From positions 86,738 to 150,737 of the forward strand of contig NZ_LDUE01000048.1 of assembly GCF_001038485.1 (NCBI RefSeq): a stretch of DNA of 64,000 nt. The letters run 5' to 3'. Origin of the DNA: Ornithinibacillus californiensis (GTDB taxonomy: Bacteria > Bacillota > Bacilli > Bacillales > Amphibacillaceae). The notes beneath the pieces are model-generated. The model did not search any database and was not told the origin of the DNA. It saw nothing but the letters and a program-made list of their open reading frames with translations. Below are positions 18,820 to 27,673 of the stretch, piece after piece. Each line of letters opens with the position of its first letter. Position 1 is the stretch's first letter. The position numbers were made by a program, and so were the translations under genes.

Positions 18820-19394
18820 TCATTATTCTCCTTTTTCTCAGTTGAGCGATACATGTGAAATTCCCCTGAAAAAACTTTTTCACTATCTACAAAACTATCA
18901 ACTTGAACTAATGTAAGTCCTTTTTCATTGATTCCTTCAACAAAAGCCTTTGCTACAACTCGTTCCCCTTGACGAACCTGTCTTTTAAAGTTCAGTACTG
19001 ATTTGGCTGTTAAAGCTAATTCATCGTTTATAACAGCAACTGCAAGTGAATTGGCTTGAGCAAATAAATGATGACCACGGGCAATATTATTTCTAGTAAA
19101 GACATGCTCCTTTCCAATATCTAGTATTGAAATGGCCCGTTTATCCAATTCTAAATCAATAATCTCTCCGATAACATCTTCCAACGGTAATGACTTTACG
19201 GTTTCATTCCATTGATGATTCGCAACAGATTTAATTCTCTCACGTAGTTCTGGAATAGATAATTCCATACGATCAAGTCGTATCGTTTGTATGCTAACAT
19301 TAAATTTATTAGCTAATTCCTCATCTGTTATAAAAGGAGTTTCTTCAATCGTTTCCCTTAGTTTCTCTTGTCTTTTTACTTTAGGTATCCTCAT
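18816..19394 (-). CDS. fapR: Fatty acid biosynthesis repressor FapR
   Basis: Malonyl-CoA-sensing repressor of fatty acid and phospholipid genes. 192 residues: N-terminal DeoR-like helix-turn-helix ([20 protein letters not shown]) that precedes a hot-dog-fold effector domain. Autoregulation is supported by an operator-like 17-bp sequence and a well-formed promoter directly upstream. Leads the fapR-plsX-fabD-fabG-acpP unit. Confidence 0.96.
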   Translation of the reverse strand: MRIPKVKRQEKLRETIEETPFITDEELANKFNVSIQTIRLDRMELSIPELRERIKSVANHQWNETVKSLPLEDVIGEIIDLELDKRAISILDIGKEHVFTRNNIARGHHLFAQANSLAVAVINDELALTAKSVLNFKRQVRQGERVVAKAFVEGINEKGLTLVQVDSFVDSEKVFSGEFHMYRSTEKKENNE

Positions 19395-19439
19395 AAAGCA
19401 CCGTCCACTTATAATTATTTTCGATAATAACTGTTGCTA

Positions 19440-19456
19440 TTATGACTTGGTACTAA
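19440..19456 (-). promoter_or_regulatory. FapR operator
   Basis: On the minus strand TTAGTACCAAGTCATAA, close to the known FapR box TTAGTACCTGATACTAA. It lies immediately downstream of the -10 box, so bound FapR would cover the transcription start. Confidence 0.8.
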
Positions 19457-19460
19457 TAGT

Positions 19461-19489
19461 AATATATATTACTATATTGAATTATGCAA
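19461..19489 (-). promoter_or_regulatory. Sigma-A promoter of fapR
   Basis: On the minus strand TTGCAT (19489-19484), 17-base spacer, TATATT (19466-19461), followed by the FapR box. It lies just after the recG stop codon. Confidence 0.6.
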
Positions 19490-19496
19490 GTATGAA

Positions 19497-21533
19497 TTAG
19501 TCAAGAACGGTGTCAAAAACGCCTTCATTTTCTAAGAAAATCCTCAACTTCTCGTACTTTACATCATTCTCAAGTAAATCTAATTCAATGATTTCCTGAG
19601 CATCATTTCTTGCTGTTTCCAGTGCTCGGTAATCATGTATCATATCGGCAACTTTGAAGTCAGGTAGTCCGCTTTGCTTCGTACCAAAAAAGTCACCAGG
19701 TCCACGCAGTTTTAAGTCCTGTTCAGAAAGTTCGAACCCATTGTTAGTTTCAGTCATTATTCGCATTCGCTCTTTTCCTGTCTCGCTTTTAGGGTCAGCA
19801 ATTAAAATACAAAAACTCTGCTTATCCCCCCTACCAACTCTTCCTCTCAATTGGTGTAGCTGTGACAATCCAAAGCGTTCGGCATCATAGATGACCATAA
19901 TGGTTGCGTTAGGGACATTTACACCTACCTCAACTACGGTGGTAGAAACAAGCACTTGAACATCATTAGCCGCGAACTGTTTCATTACTTGTTCTTTTTC
20001 ATCCGCAGGTAATCTTCCATGCATTAATCCCACATTAATAGTAGATGAATAATATTCAACTAACTGATTATATAGATCAACTGCATCTTGGATATCTAGC
20101 TTTTCGGACTCTTCGATTAGAGGACAAATGATATACGCCTGCTCCCCATTATTTACGTGCTTTTCAATGAAACCAAGTACCCGATCAAACGTGTTAGCTT
20201 TTGTCCAATACGTTTCAATTTCCTTTCTGCCAGCTGGCATTTCATCAATAACAGAGACATCCATATCACCAAACGCAGTAATTGCTAAGGTCCTTGGTAT
20301 TGGTGTTGCTGTCATAAACAAAACATCCGGATGCAACCCTTTATTAGATAATGTCCGTCTTTGTTCTACACCGAAGCGATGCTGTTCATCCACAACAACC
20401 AATCCTAGGGTTTTAAAATGTACATCATCTTGAATTAAGGCATGGGTTCCAACAAGTATATGGATATTATGGTTCTCCAAGTCTGATAAGATTTCTTTTC
20501 TCTTTTTCCCTTTGATAGAGCCCGTTAATAGTTCAACCCTTGCTAACTCGCCAAACATTTCCTTTAATGATTGATAGTGCTGTTCAGCGAGAATTTCTGT
20601 AGGAACCATCAATGCTCCCTGCTTATTAGCTGTAATAGTTGCATAAAGACCAATAGCAGCAACAGCTGTCTTCCCAGACCCTACATCTCCTTGTAGCAAT
20701 CTATTCATACGATATGGAGACTTCATATCGGCTAATATCTGCCTGAGGGATTTATTTTGAGCATTTGTCAAAGCATAAGGAAATTGACTGATAAAACGCT
20801 GTATCTTTGACTCATCAAAGTCTTGAACATTACCTGTGGTAGCCTCACGGCGTCTCTTTCGTAAGATTTGAATTTTCAACTGAAATAATAAAAATTCTTC
20901 ATAGGTGAATCTTCTTCGAGCATGTTTTAAAGCAATTCGACTTGCTGGAAAATGCATTGTTTTAATAGCATCCTTACGACTAGGAATCTTATAAGTTGTC
21001 AACAAATCTTGTGGTAAAATTTCCTCCATTTGATTTCCATAATCCTGAATTGCTTGTTGGATTGCCTTTTTTAGACGATAAGTCGTCACATCTCCTCTAA
21101 CGGAGTATATAGGCTGTATATCAGAGGATTTTTCCATGGAGCCCTTTTGATAATTGCTAACTGTTATTTGTAAGCGATGTGCATCCCATTTACCGGTTAG
21201 TGTAATTACATCATCTATTTGGATCTGTTTTTTAGCAAATGCCCTATTAAACATCACTACTTTGACAGCAATATTTTCAACCTCAACATTGAAGGAAAGT
21301 CGGGATTTTTTTCTACCAAAAAAGGAAAGAGAAGGGGCACTAATTACCCTTCCCTCAATCGTAACTTTATCCTCATGAATCAATTCACTTAGAGGTAGTA
21401 TTTCTAAAACATCATATCTAGAAGGAAAGTGTAGTAAAAGATCTTCTACGGTATGAATATTTAACGTTTGAAGATCCTCTGCAAATTTTTCTCCTATACC
21501 TTTTATATCTGATACTGAATAATCTAGCATCAT
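19497..21533 (-). CDS. recG: ATP-dependent DNA helicase RecG
   Basis: Branch-migrating helicase that remodels stalled forks and Holliday junctions. 678 residues: N-terminal wedge/OB domain (about residues 50-150), helicase motor with GDVGSGKTAVAAIGL (about residue 285), DEQHRFG box, TATPIPRTLA and the C-terminal GRVGRG-type motif LRGRVGRGDKQS. Two ATG codons open the frame; either is possible. Lies between sdaAA and fapR as in B. subtilis. Confidence 0.97.
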   Translation of the reverse strand: MMLDYSVSDIKGIGEKFAEDLQTLNIHTVEDLLLHFPSRYDVLEILPLSELIHEDKVTIEGRVISAPSLSFFGRKKSRLSFNVEVENIAVKVVMFNRAFAKKQIQIDDVITLTGKWDAHRLQITVSNYQKGSMEKSSDIQPIYSVRGDVTTYRLKKAIQQAIQDYGNQMEEILPQDLLTTYKIPSRKDAIKTMHFPASRIALKHARRRFTYEEFLLFQLKIQILRKRRREATTGNVQDFDESKIQRFISQFPYALTNAQNKSLRQILADMKSPYRMNRLLQGDVGSGKTAVAAIGLYATITANKQGALMVPTEILAEQHYQSLKEMFGELARVELLTGSIKGKKRKEILSDLENHNIHILVGTHALIQDDVHFKTLGLVVVDEQHRFGVEQRRTLSNKGLHPDVLFMTATPIPRTLAITAFGDMDVSVIDEMPAGRKEIETYWTKANTFDRVLGFIEKHVNNGEQAYIICPLIEESEKLDIQDAVDLYNQLVEYYSSTINVGLMHGRLPADEKEQVMKQFAANDVQVLVSTTVVEVGVNVPNATIMVIYDAERFGLSQLHQLRGRVGRGDKQSFCILIADPKSETGKERMRIMTETNNGFELSEQDLKLRGPGDFFGTKQSGLPDFKVADMIHDYRALETARNDAQEIIELDLLENDVKYEKLRIFLENEGVFDTVLD

Positions 21534-21564
21534 CGATCACTCTTTCTACTGACTTGTTACATTC

Positions 21565-22434
21565 CTATTTGCCAAAAATCTTTTCTTTTAATAGTCTTCC
21601 TGTTGGGGTATCTGCTAGCCCACCTTCACCTGTTTCGCGCAAAGAACTTGGCATTTGTCTACCAATTCGATACATTGCACCAATAACTTCATCACATGGT
21701 ATACGACTAGTTACACCAGCCAAAGCTAGGTCTGCTGAAACGATTGCTAAGGAAGAACCTGCTGCGTTACGCTTGACACATGGAACTTCAACTAGTCCTG
21801 CTACAGGGTCACAGACAAGCCCTAACATATTTTTCAACGTTATAGCAAATGCTTCTGAACATTGTTGTGGTGATCCGCCTGCCATTTCTACTATAGCAGC
21901 GGCTGCCATTGCACCAGCTGAACCAACTTCTGCTTGGCAACCTCCTGCTGCACCAGAAATAAAAGCATTATTAGCTACAACTAGACCAAAAGCTCCCGAG
22001 GTGAATAAATATCGAATCATTTGTTCACGGGTTGGGTTTAATTGTTCCTTAACTGCAAATAATGTACCAGGTACACATCCAGCACTCCCTGCAGTAGGTG
22101 TCGCACAAATAACTCCCATCGCAGCATTTACTTCATTTGTTCCCATCGCCTTACTAACGGCGTCAAGCATCAAATGTCCGGATAATGGTTTCTTTTCTTT
22201 CATATATTGTTGAATTTTAACAGCGTCCCCACCGGTTAAACCAGTTACAGAATGAACACCTTTCAGACTATCTTCAATTGCTTTTTCCATAACTTGCAGA
22301 TTTTTTTCCATTTCTGCAAATACTTCATCACGCGATTTATTTTTAACATCCATTTCTTGTCGAATCATTACTTCGGAGATTAGGATATCTTCCTTCTCTG
22401 CAATCTCTACTAATTCCGCAACTGTTCGGAACAT
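21565..22434 (-). CDS. sdaAA: L-serine dehydratase, iron-sulfur-dependent, alpha subunit
   Basis: With SdaAB deaminates L-serine to pyruvate using a 4Fe-4S cluster. 289 residues; the cluster cysteines are visible in GSAGCVPGTL, GGCQAEVGSAGA, LVCDPVAGL and EVPCVKRNA. Begins MFRTVAELVEIAEKE. Downstream of sdaAB by 14 bases. Confidence 0.95.
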   Translation of the reverse strand: MFRTVAELVEIAEKEDILISEVMIRQEMDVKNKSRDEVFAEMEKNLQVMEKAIEDSLKGVHSVTGLTGGDAVKIQQYMKEKKPLSGHLMLDAVSKAMGTNEVNAAMGVICATPTAGSAGCVPGTLFAVKEQLNPTREQMIRYLFTSGAFGLVVANNAFISGAAGGCQAEVGSAGAMAAAAIVEMAGGSPQQCSEAFAITLKNMLGLVCDPVAGLVEVPCVKRNAAGSSLAIVSADLALAGVTSRIPCDEVIGAMYRIGRQMPSSLRETGEGGLADTPTGRLLKEKIFGK

Positions 22435-22448
22435 CGTTATTCTCCCCT

Positions 22449-23111
22449 TTAGCTAACAATTTTAGCAATTTGAATAATATGATCAGCCTTTTCCAATTCT
22501 AGTAATATATCATCTTCAATATTTTGATCCACTTCAATTACCATTAATGCTTCTTTTCCTACATCTTTACGGTTAACTTCCATATGTCCGATGTTTATCT
22601 CGTGCTTAGCCAGTATTTTCGTTACGGATGCAATTGCACCAAATCTATCATTATGCATAATTAGAATGGCCGGGTGGTTACCAGAAAGTCTTAGTTCAAA
22701 ACCGTTTAATTCTGTAATTTCCACTTTCCCACCACCAATGGAAATACCGACAATCTCCAATTGGTCGGAGTCATCCCCAATAACAAGTCGTACAGTATTA
22801 GGATGATCTGTCTTTGCACTATCTTCAATAAAGTCGATTTTCAAGTCTTTTTCTTTAGCTAATTTTAACGCCTTGCTCATACGTGTGTCATCTGTTTCAA
22901 ATCCTAACAGTCCGCCAGCTAAAGCGAAATCTGTACCATGACCTTGATAAGTTTTAGCAAACGAACCATACAAATGAATTTTGGCCCATTTGGGTTCTCT
23001 TCCGAATAAATTACGAGCAGCGAGCCCTATACGAGCAGCTCCTGCAGTATGTGAACTGGATGGACCAACCATTACTGGACCAATAATATCAAAAACAGAA
23101 TTATATTTCAT
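22449..23111 (-). CDS. sdaAB: L-serine dehydratase, iron-sulfur-dependent, beta subunit
   Basis: 220 residues. N-terminal SDH beta domain with GPVMVGPSSSHTAGAARIG, and a C-terminal ACT domain (RFGAIASVTKILAKHEINIG), which in this family is linked to serine binding. First gene of sdaAB-sdaAA, probably read through into recG. A plus-strand permease gene diverges from it. Confidence 0.95.
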   Translation of the reverse strand: MKYNSVFDIIGPVMVGPSSSHTAGAARIGLAARNLFGREPKWAKIHLYGSFAKTYQGHGTDFALAGGLLGFETDDTRMSKALKLAKEKDLKIDFIEDSAKTDHPNTVRLVIGDDSDQLEIVGISIGGGKVEITELNGFELRLSGNHPAILIMHNDRFGAIASVTKILAKHEINIGHMEVNRKDVGKEALMVIEVDQNIEDDILLELEKADHIIQIAKIVS

Positions 23112-23153
23112 TTACTGACACCGCCTTCATTACCTTATGAATTTTCGCACCTA

Positions 23154-23182
23154 TTGTAAATTATATCAAAAACTATTATAAT
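23154..23182 (+). promoter_or_regulatory. Sigma-A promoter of the NCS2 permease gene
   Basis: TTGTAA (23154-23159), 17-base spacer, TATAAT (23177-23182). This leaves about 80 bases of leader before the ATG at 23272; I looked for a purine riboswitch there and saw none. Confidence 0.55.
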
Positions 23183-23271
23183 AATCATTTGTGGATTATA
23201 GATTTTTAGATTTAAATTGATTATTTATTTAATCGGGTGGGAGAGGGATAAGTAAAAATTGAGGAGATTAC

Positions 23272-24543
23272 ATGCCTTTAGGTCCAGAAAGTAAGAAGTC
23301 AGCATTCAGAAATGAACTGATAGCTGGAATAATAGGATATTTAACAACCGTTTATATCGTTGTAGTTAATGGCTCAATCTTAAGTGAAGCAGGTATATCA
23401 CTTGAAGCTGGTATGATAGCTACTATTTTGGCCAGTTTTGTAGGGACATTAATAATGGGTTTCTATGGTAAATTACCACTAATATTAATTCCTGGAATGG
23501 GTATCAATGCATTATTTGCCTATTCTATCGTTCAAGGAAGTGGACTAACCTTCCAAGAAGGATTGGCAGTAGTATTAGTTGCATCTACCATATTCTTATT
23601 AACTGCGTTTACCAAATTAGGCGTTCGATTAAAAGAAGCTATTCCAGACTCTTTAAAACATGCGATTAGTGTCGGCCTAGGCCTTTTCTTAATACTAATT
23701 GGATTAGAGAAAAGTGGTTTAATTACTAGCGGGGAGAATACCATAATTGCGATAGGCGACTTTAGTTCTCCGATTATACTTGTTAGTATTTTAACATTGT
23801 TCATCGCAATCTTTCTATTTGTAAAAAATATTCCAGCTAACTTCTTAATCACAATGGTAATTGGTACAGTACTAGCTTCTATATTTGGCATCATCGAAAC
23901 AGGTACAAAGTTAGATGGGATTTCTAGTAGCTTTGTCTTCATCCCTGCTTTTACTGCAATCGATGAGCTTTCATTCTGGCTTGCAGTATTTCCGCTAGCA
24001 ATGATCCTAATATTTGAAAACATGGGTTTGTTAAATGGTCAAGTAAACATGCTAAACCAAGATGAGAAATCGTATAATAGAGGCTATAAAACAACCGCTA
24101 TTTCTTCTTTAACATGTGCCTTTTTAGGGACTTCTCCAACTGTATCCGCGGCAGAAAATGCAGCGATAATAGCATCGAAAGGAAAAACAGGACTTGCAGC
24201 AATCATTGCCAGCCTTTTATTCCTAGCAACAATTTTCATCATTCCTTGGATTACGATGATACCAAACGTAGCAATTAGCCCTATTTTAATCATCGTAGGA
24301 TTCCTAATGGTGCAAAATATTCGTCACATTCCTTTAGATAACATTTCTGAAGCTATTCCTGCATTTCTAATTATCGTAATGATCCCTTTTACGTATAGCA
24401 TAGCAGATGGAATGGCATTCGGTTTTATCGCCTATCCAATTGTAAAGCTAGCATTAGGTAAACAGAAAGAATTATCAGCAGCTATTATGATTATTTCTTT
24501 ATTGTTTGTTTGTGACTTTGTTATAAAAATTGCAGGTATATAA
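23272..24543 (+). CDS. NCS2 family purine-type permease (AzgA-like)
   Basis: 423-residue membrane protein with about 12-13 hydrophobic segments. The N-terminal block (ELIAGIIGYLTTVYIVVVNG), the LIPGMGINALFAYSIV motif and the SPTVSAAENAA segment match the AzgA-like branch of the NCS2 transporters (adenine, guanine, hypoxanthine). Substrate cannot be fixed by eye. GAGGAG lies six bases before the ATG. It has its own promoter and a strong terminator, and is inserted on the plus strand between sdaAB and the fakA-like gene, which are neighbours in B. subtilis. Confidence 0.9.
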   Translation: MPLGPESKKSAFRNELIAGIIGYLTTVYIVVVNGSILSEAGISLEAGMIATILASFVGTLIMGFYGKLPLILIPGMGINALFAYSIVQGSGLTFQEGLAVVLVASTIFLLTAFTKLGVRLKEAIPDSLKHAISVGLGLFLILIGLEKSGLITSGENTIIAIGDFSSPIILVSILTLFIAIFLFVKNIPANFLITMVIGTVLASIFGIIETGTKLDGISSSFVFIPAFTAIDELSFWLAVFPLAMILIFENMGLLNGQVNMLNQDEKSYNRGYKTTAISSLTCAFLGTSPTVSAAENAAIIASKGKTGLAAIIASLLFLATIFIIPWITMIPNVAISPILIIVGFLMVQNIRHIPLDNISEAIPAFLIIVMIPFTYSIADGMAFGFIAYPIVKLALGKQKELSAAIMIISLLFVCDFVIKIAGI

Positions 24544-24576
24544 AAAAGATTCGCCTTTTGTAGGCGAATCTTTTTT
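24542..24576. terminator. Bidirectional terminator between permease and fakA-like genes
   Basis: Perfect 14-bp stem AAAAAAGATTCGCC with a 7-base loop; A-rich and T-rich flanks make it usable from both convergent genes. Confidence 0.9.
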
Positions 24577-24588
24577 ATGTCCTGTTTA

Positions 24589-26250
24589 TTATTCAACTGA
24601 GAATATATAAGAATAAATTGGTTGGTTTCCATTATGAACTTCAATTTCAACATCTTCATAATTTTCTTCAATAAATCCAACTAATTCATTCACTTCATCT
24701 TCTGAGACATCCTCACCAGATAGAATGGTTAGTATTTCATCATCTTCGGTTATTAATTCTTGGAACAACAACTTCACTGCTTCTAAGCGTTCTTTATGAG
24801 TTGCAACGATTTTTCCGTCAGCAATTCCCATAAAGTTTCCATTCTCAATAGAAATCCCGTCAATTTGGGTATCTCTTACTGCGTAAGTAATTTGTCCCGT
24901 TTTAACGTGAGAGCTAGAATCAGTCATATTCGTTTTATTTGTTTCTAAGTCTTCTTCAGGATGGAATGCTAATAATGCACTTATACCTTGAGGAATTGTT
25001 TTAGTTGCAACTACAGCAACATTATCACCGGCTAATTCTGCTGCCTGCTCAGCTGCCATTATAATATTTTTATTATTAGGAAGAACTAAGACATTCTTAG
25101 CATTTGCCTTTTCAATAGCATCTGTAATATCTTGCGTACTTGGGTTCATGGTTTGTCCACCTTCGATAACTACAGTTGCGCCGAGACTTTCAAATAAAGC
25201 TTTAAGACCTGAACCCATCGCAACCGTTACTATACCAAAGTCCACCTTCTCTTTTGGTACACTATCTTTAGGCTTATCACCAACAATTGCAGTATGCTGC
25301 TCACGCATATTCTCTATCTTCATATTAATAAGGCTTCCATGGCGTTGACCAATGGTTAGTACATTACCAGGGTATTCCGTATGAACATGAACTTTTACAA
25401 CATCTTCGTCAGATACAACTAATAACGAATCGCCATGATCACTTAATTCATTACGAAAGTCAGTCTCATCAAAAGGATTATCTGCTAACTTGTCTTCTTC
25501 AAATTTCACCATGAATTCAGTACAATATCCAAATTCAATTTGAGATGTATCCATAAAATCTTGTGCAGATTTATGATGTTCCGCATTCACCATTTCTTCC
25601 ATTTCAACTTCTTCTACACCTTCTGGAAGTTCTTCACCTTTTAGTGCAGCTAAAAAACCTTCATAGACCGTTACAAGTCCTTGACCACCCGAATCAACTA
25701 CACCAACTTCCTTTAATACAGGAAGTAAATCTGGAGTACGTTTTAAGGAAGCTTTAGCTTCTAGTAATACCTTCTCCATCATACTGATAATATCATCTTC
25801 TTGGTCTGCAATTTCCACTGCTTTTTTCGCAGCATCTTTAGCAACTGTTAATATTGTTCCTTCTACAGGTTTCATTACTGCTTTATACGCCGTTTGAACA
25901 CCTGTATCAAAAGCTACAGCTAAATCATTCGTATTCAAGGACGCCTTCTTCTCCATACCTTTAGCAAATCCTCTAAAGATTTGGGAAAGAATAACACCAG
26001 AATTCCCTCTAGCACCCATTAATAAACCTTTCGAAAAGGCATTAGCAACTTCTGAAATATTTTCAGATTTAGACTTCTTCACTTCGTTCGCACCAGAAGT
26101 CATTGATAAATTCATATTTGTTCCAGTATCACCATCTGGCACCGGAAACACATTTAATGCATCTATTCTCTTGGCGTTATTTGTTAAATGGTGTGCTCCA
26201 GTTAACACCATTTGTGAAAATGTAACGCCATCTAGCTTTTGTACTGCCAC
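24589..26250 (-). CDS. fakA: DAK2-domain fatty acid kinase-like protein (YloV/FakA)
   Basis: ATP-binding catalytic subunit of the fatty acid kinase type that phosphorylates exogenous fatty acids held by a DegV/FakB protein. 553 residues: DhaL-type kinase domain with NVFPVPDGDTGTNMNLSM near the N-terminus and MGARGNSGVILSQIFRG, then a central and a C-terminal DegV-like region (NVLVLPNNKNIIMAAEQ). I take a GTG at 26250 (GTG GCA GTA), seven bases behind GGGAGG, because upstream codons overlap the ribosome binding site. Follows the Asp23-like gene. Confidence 0.92.
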   Translation of the reverse strand: MAVQKLDGVTFSQMVLTGAHHLTNNAKRIDALNVFPVPDGDTGTNMNLSMTSGANEVKKSKSENISEVANAFSKGLLMGARGNSGVILSQIFRGFAKGMEKKASLNTNDLAVAFDTGVQTAYKAVMKPVEGTILTVAKDAAKKAVEIADQEDDIISMMEKVLLEAKASLKRTPDLLPVLKEVGVVDSGGQGLVTVYEGFLAALKGEELPEGVEEVEMEEMVNAEHHKSAQDFMDTSQIEFGYCTEFMVKFEEDKLADNPFDETDFRNELSDHGDSLLVVSDEDVVKVHVHTEYPGNVLTIGQRHGSLINMKIENMREQHTAIVGDKPKDSVPKEKVDFGIVTVAMGSGLKALFESLGATVVIEGGQTMNPSTQDITDAIEKANAKNVLVLPNNKNIIMAAEQAAELAGDNVAVVATKTIPQGISALLAFHPEEDLETNKTNMTDSSSHVKTGQITYAVRDTQIDGISIENGNFMGIADGKIVATHKERLEAVKLLFQELITEDDEILTILSGEDVSEDEVNELVGFIEENYEDVEIEVHNGNQPIYSYIFSVE

Positions 26251-26282
26251 AATAGTTCCTCCCTCTAAAAAGGCGTGCAAAG

Positions 26283-26645
26283 TTAATCTTTTGCTACACG
26301 TACCCCTTGTATGTAAATATTTACGGAATCAATTTCAAGTCCTAGAGTTTTACTCAACGTGTATTTCACTTGAGATTGAACATTATGAGCTACTTCAGAG
26401 ATTTTGGTACCGTAACTAACAATAATATACATATCTATATGTAATGAATTGTCTTCTTGTCTTACTACGATTCCTCTAGAGTAATTTTCTTTACGAAGAA
26501 TTTCAGCAATACCATCTCTGATCTGACTCTTTGATGCCATACCAACAATACCGTAGCATTCAACCGCTGCACCACCAGCAATTGTAGCAATAACTTCATT
26601 CGTTATGGTTACATGACCATCTTTCATATTCAATTCTATGGACAT
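26283..26645 (-). CDS. Asp23/Gls24 family protein (YloU)
   Basis: 120-residue member of the Asp23 (alkaline shock protein) family: ITNEVIATIAGGAAVECYG at the N-terminus and VQSQVKYTLSKTLGLEIDSV at the C-terminus. Function not well defined; in staphylococci related proteins form membrane-linked assemblies. ATG with a near-perfect AAAGGAGG. Conserved pair with the fakA-like gene, and divergent from rpmB. Confidence 0.92.
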   Translation of the reverse strand: MSIELNMKDGHVTITNEVIATIAGGAAVECYGIVGMASKSQIRDGIAEILRKENYSRGIVVRQEDNSLHIDMYIIVSYGTKISEVAHNVQSQVKYTLSKTLGLEIDSVNIYIQGVRVAKD

Positions 26646-26842
26646 TTTTATCCTCCTTTAAACAACAAGATCTTATCGATATTTTACTACAATTATTATG
26701 TTTTTGCACATCGTGTATAACTTTTAGTTAGATTGATCTTGACGAATATAAATGTATGTAAAAATGCAGGCGTGAGTTTTCGCCTCTTATAACAATGAAC
26801 GATTCCACCCATTCTGTCAAGTGAAAATTCTTTATATACTTA

Positions 26843-26871
26843 TTGCAATCTCTTCTTAGTTATGGTAAATT
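26843..26871 (+). promoter_or_regulatory. Candidate sigma-A promoter of rpmB
   Basis: TTGCAA (26843-26848), 17-base spacer, TAAATT (26866-26871), 45 bases before the rpmB start. Confidence 0.45.
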
Positions 26872-26916
26872 GTATAAGTATTAAATTGACTAATGCTACA
26901 GAGTAGGAGGGATAAC

Positions 26917-27105
26917 ATGGCTAGAAAATGTGTTGTTACCGGACGTAAAACAACTAGTGGAAATCAACGCTCACACGCTATGAATTCCAACAGACGTAAT
27001 TGGAAAGCTAATGTACAAAAAGTTCGTATAATGGTAGACGGAAAACCAAAACGTGTTTATGTTTCTGCACGCGCACTTAAATCAGGTAAAGTGGAACGCG
27101 TATAA
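26917..27105 (+). CDS. rpmB: 50S ribosomal protein L28
   Basis: 62-residue ribosomal protein. Start taken at the ATG at 26917 ([20 protein letters not shown]), six bases after AGGAGG; the open frame begins 24 bases earlier but lacks homology. Ends [18 protein letters not shown], with an own terminator. Plus-strand monocistron between yloU and spoVM, as in B. subtilis. Confidence 0.97.
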   Translation: MARKCVVTGRKTTSGNQRSHAMNSNRRNWKANVQKVRIMVDGKPKRVYVSARALKSGKVERV

Positions 27106-27145
27106 TATATACCTATTCATTTTACTGATACATTAGTTATTAGCT

Positions 27146-27176
27146 AAAAGCACCCAAACTAAACGGGTGCTTTTTT
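27146..27176 (+). terminator. Rho-independent terminator after rpmB
   Basis: Stem AAAAGCACCC / GGGTGCTTTT with a 9-base loop, followed by TT. Perfect 10-bp stem. Confidence 0.9.
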
Positions 27177-27236
27177 CTATCTGTCTAATTAGTTTTTTAT
27201 TAATTTCATAATCCTTAAAGCTAATACATGCACTGA

Positions 27237-27473
27237 GCGGCCCGAATACACGAAGACTCTTGTGGGAGGATAGGCTTAGGTGAGACCCCGGTGATGCACC
27301 TGCGTCTGCTAGTATCGCTACGAAGCGAGCTTCCTCGGTGCAAGGCTGCGAAGAAGTAATTTCAAGTAGTTGCCTGGCTCACCAGCCGCCCACGGCAAGG
27401 AAAACACTGCGAGGTACTATCGAGCAGATGTTACCCCTGTGCTGGAAGTAAAAGCGAAGTGTATTCGGGCCGC
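27237..27473. repeat. Dispersed nested inverted repeat, copy 2 (expanded)
   Basis: 237-bp element between convergent rpmB and spoVM. Outer 15-bp stem GCGGCCCGAATACAC (27237-27251) pairs perfectly with 27459-27473. The core segments GTGGGAGGATAGGC, GGTGAGACCCC and GGCTCACCAGCCGCCCACGG are those of copies 1 and 3, but about 85 bases replace the tip hairpin and about 55 extra bases follow the inner 3' arm. TGCACC/GGTGCA inside the first insert forms a new hairpin. Confidence 0.88.
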
Positions 27474-27494
27474 GGACTTGGCTATAAGTTAAAT

Positions 27495-27530
27495 CAAAAA
27501 AAGAAGCTTCTGCCAATTATTGACAAAAGC
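27495..27530 (-). terminator. Rho-independent terminator after spoVM
   Basis: On the minus strand an 11-bp stem with two G-U pairs (arms 27520-27530 and 27506-27516) followed by TTCTTTTTTT. It lies 11 bases after the spoVM stop. Confidence 0.75.
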
Positions 27531-27540
27531 AAAGAACACC

Positions 27541-27624
27541 TTACTTCTCTTTCTTAAAAATACCGATCACAACACGTACAAATCCTCCGAGTACTCTAGG
27601 GAGCTTAATAGTATAAAATTTCAT
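27541..27624 (-). CDS. spoVM: Stage V sporulation protein M
   Basis: A 27-residue peptide too short for usual gene finding. Translation begins MKFYTIKLPRVLGGFV and ends GIFKKEK. The first nine residues are identical to B. subtilis SpoVM as I recall it, including P9, which kinks the amphipathic helix that senses convex forespore membrane; the LGG-VR core is also kept. It recruits SpoIVA for spore coat and cortex assembly. GGAGGAGGG lies upstream of the ATG at 27624. Location between thiN and rpmB is exactly that of spoVM in B. subtilis. Confidence 0.96.
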   Translation of the reverse strand: MKFYTIKLPRVLGGFVRVVIGIFKKEK

Positions 27625-27673
27625 AAGTTCGCCCTCCTCCGTTTCAAACACGCATACGCGAATCGCCACCTAA

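Noticed and set aside
21554..22213. 219-residue plus-strand frame over sdaAA
   Set aside because: Antisense of sdaAA, which has all cluster cysteines intact.
23183..23271. Possible purine riboswitch before the NCS2 permease
   Set aside because: The leader is AT-rich and lacks the paired P1-P3 arrangement with conserved loops; no transcription terminator precedes the gene.
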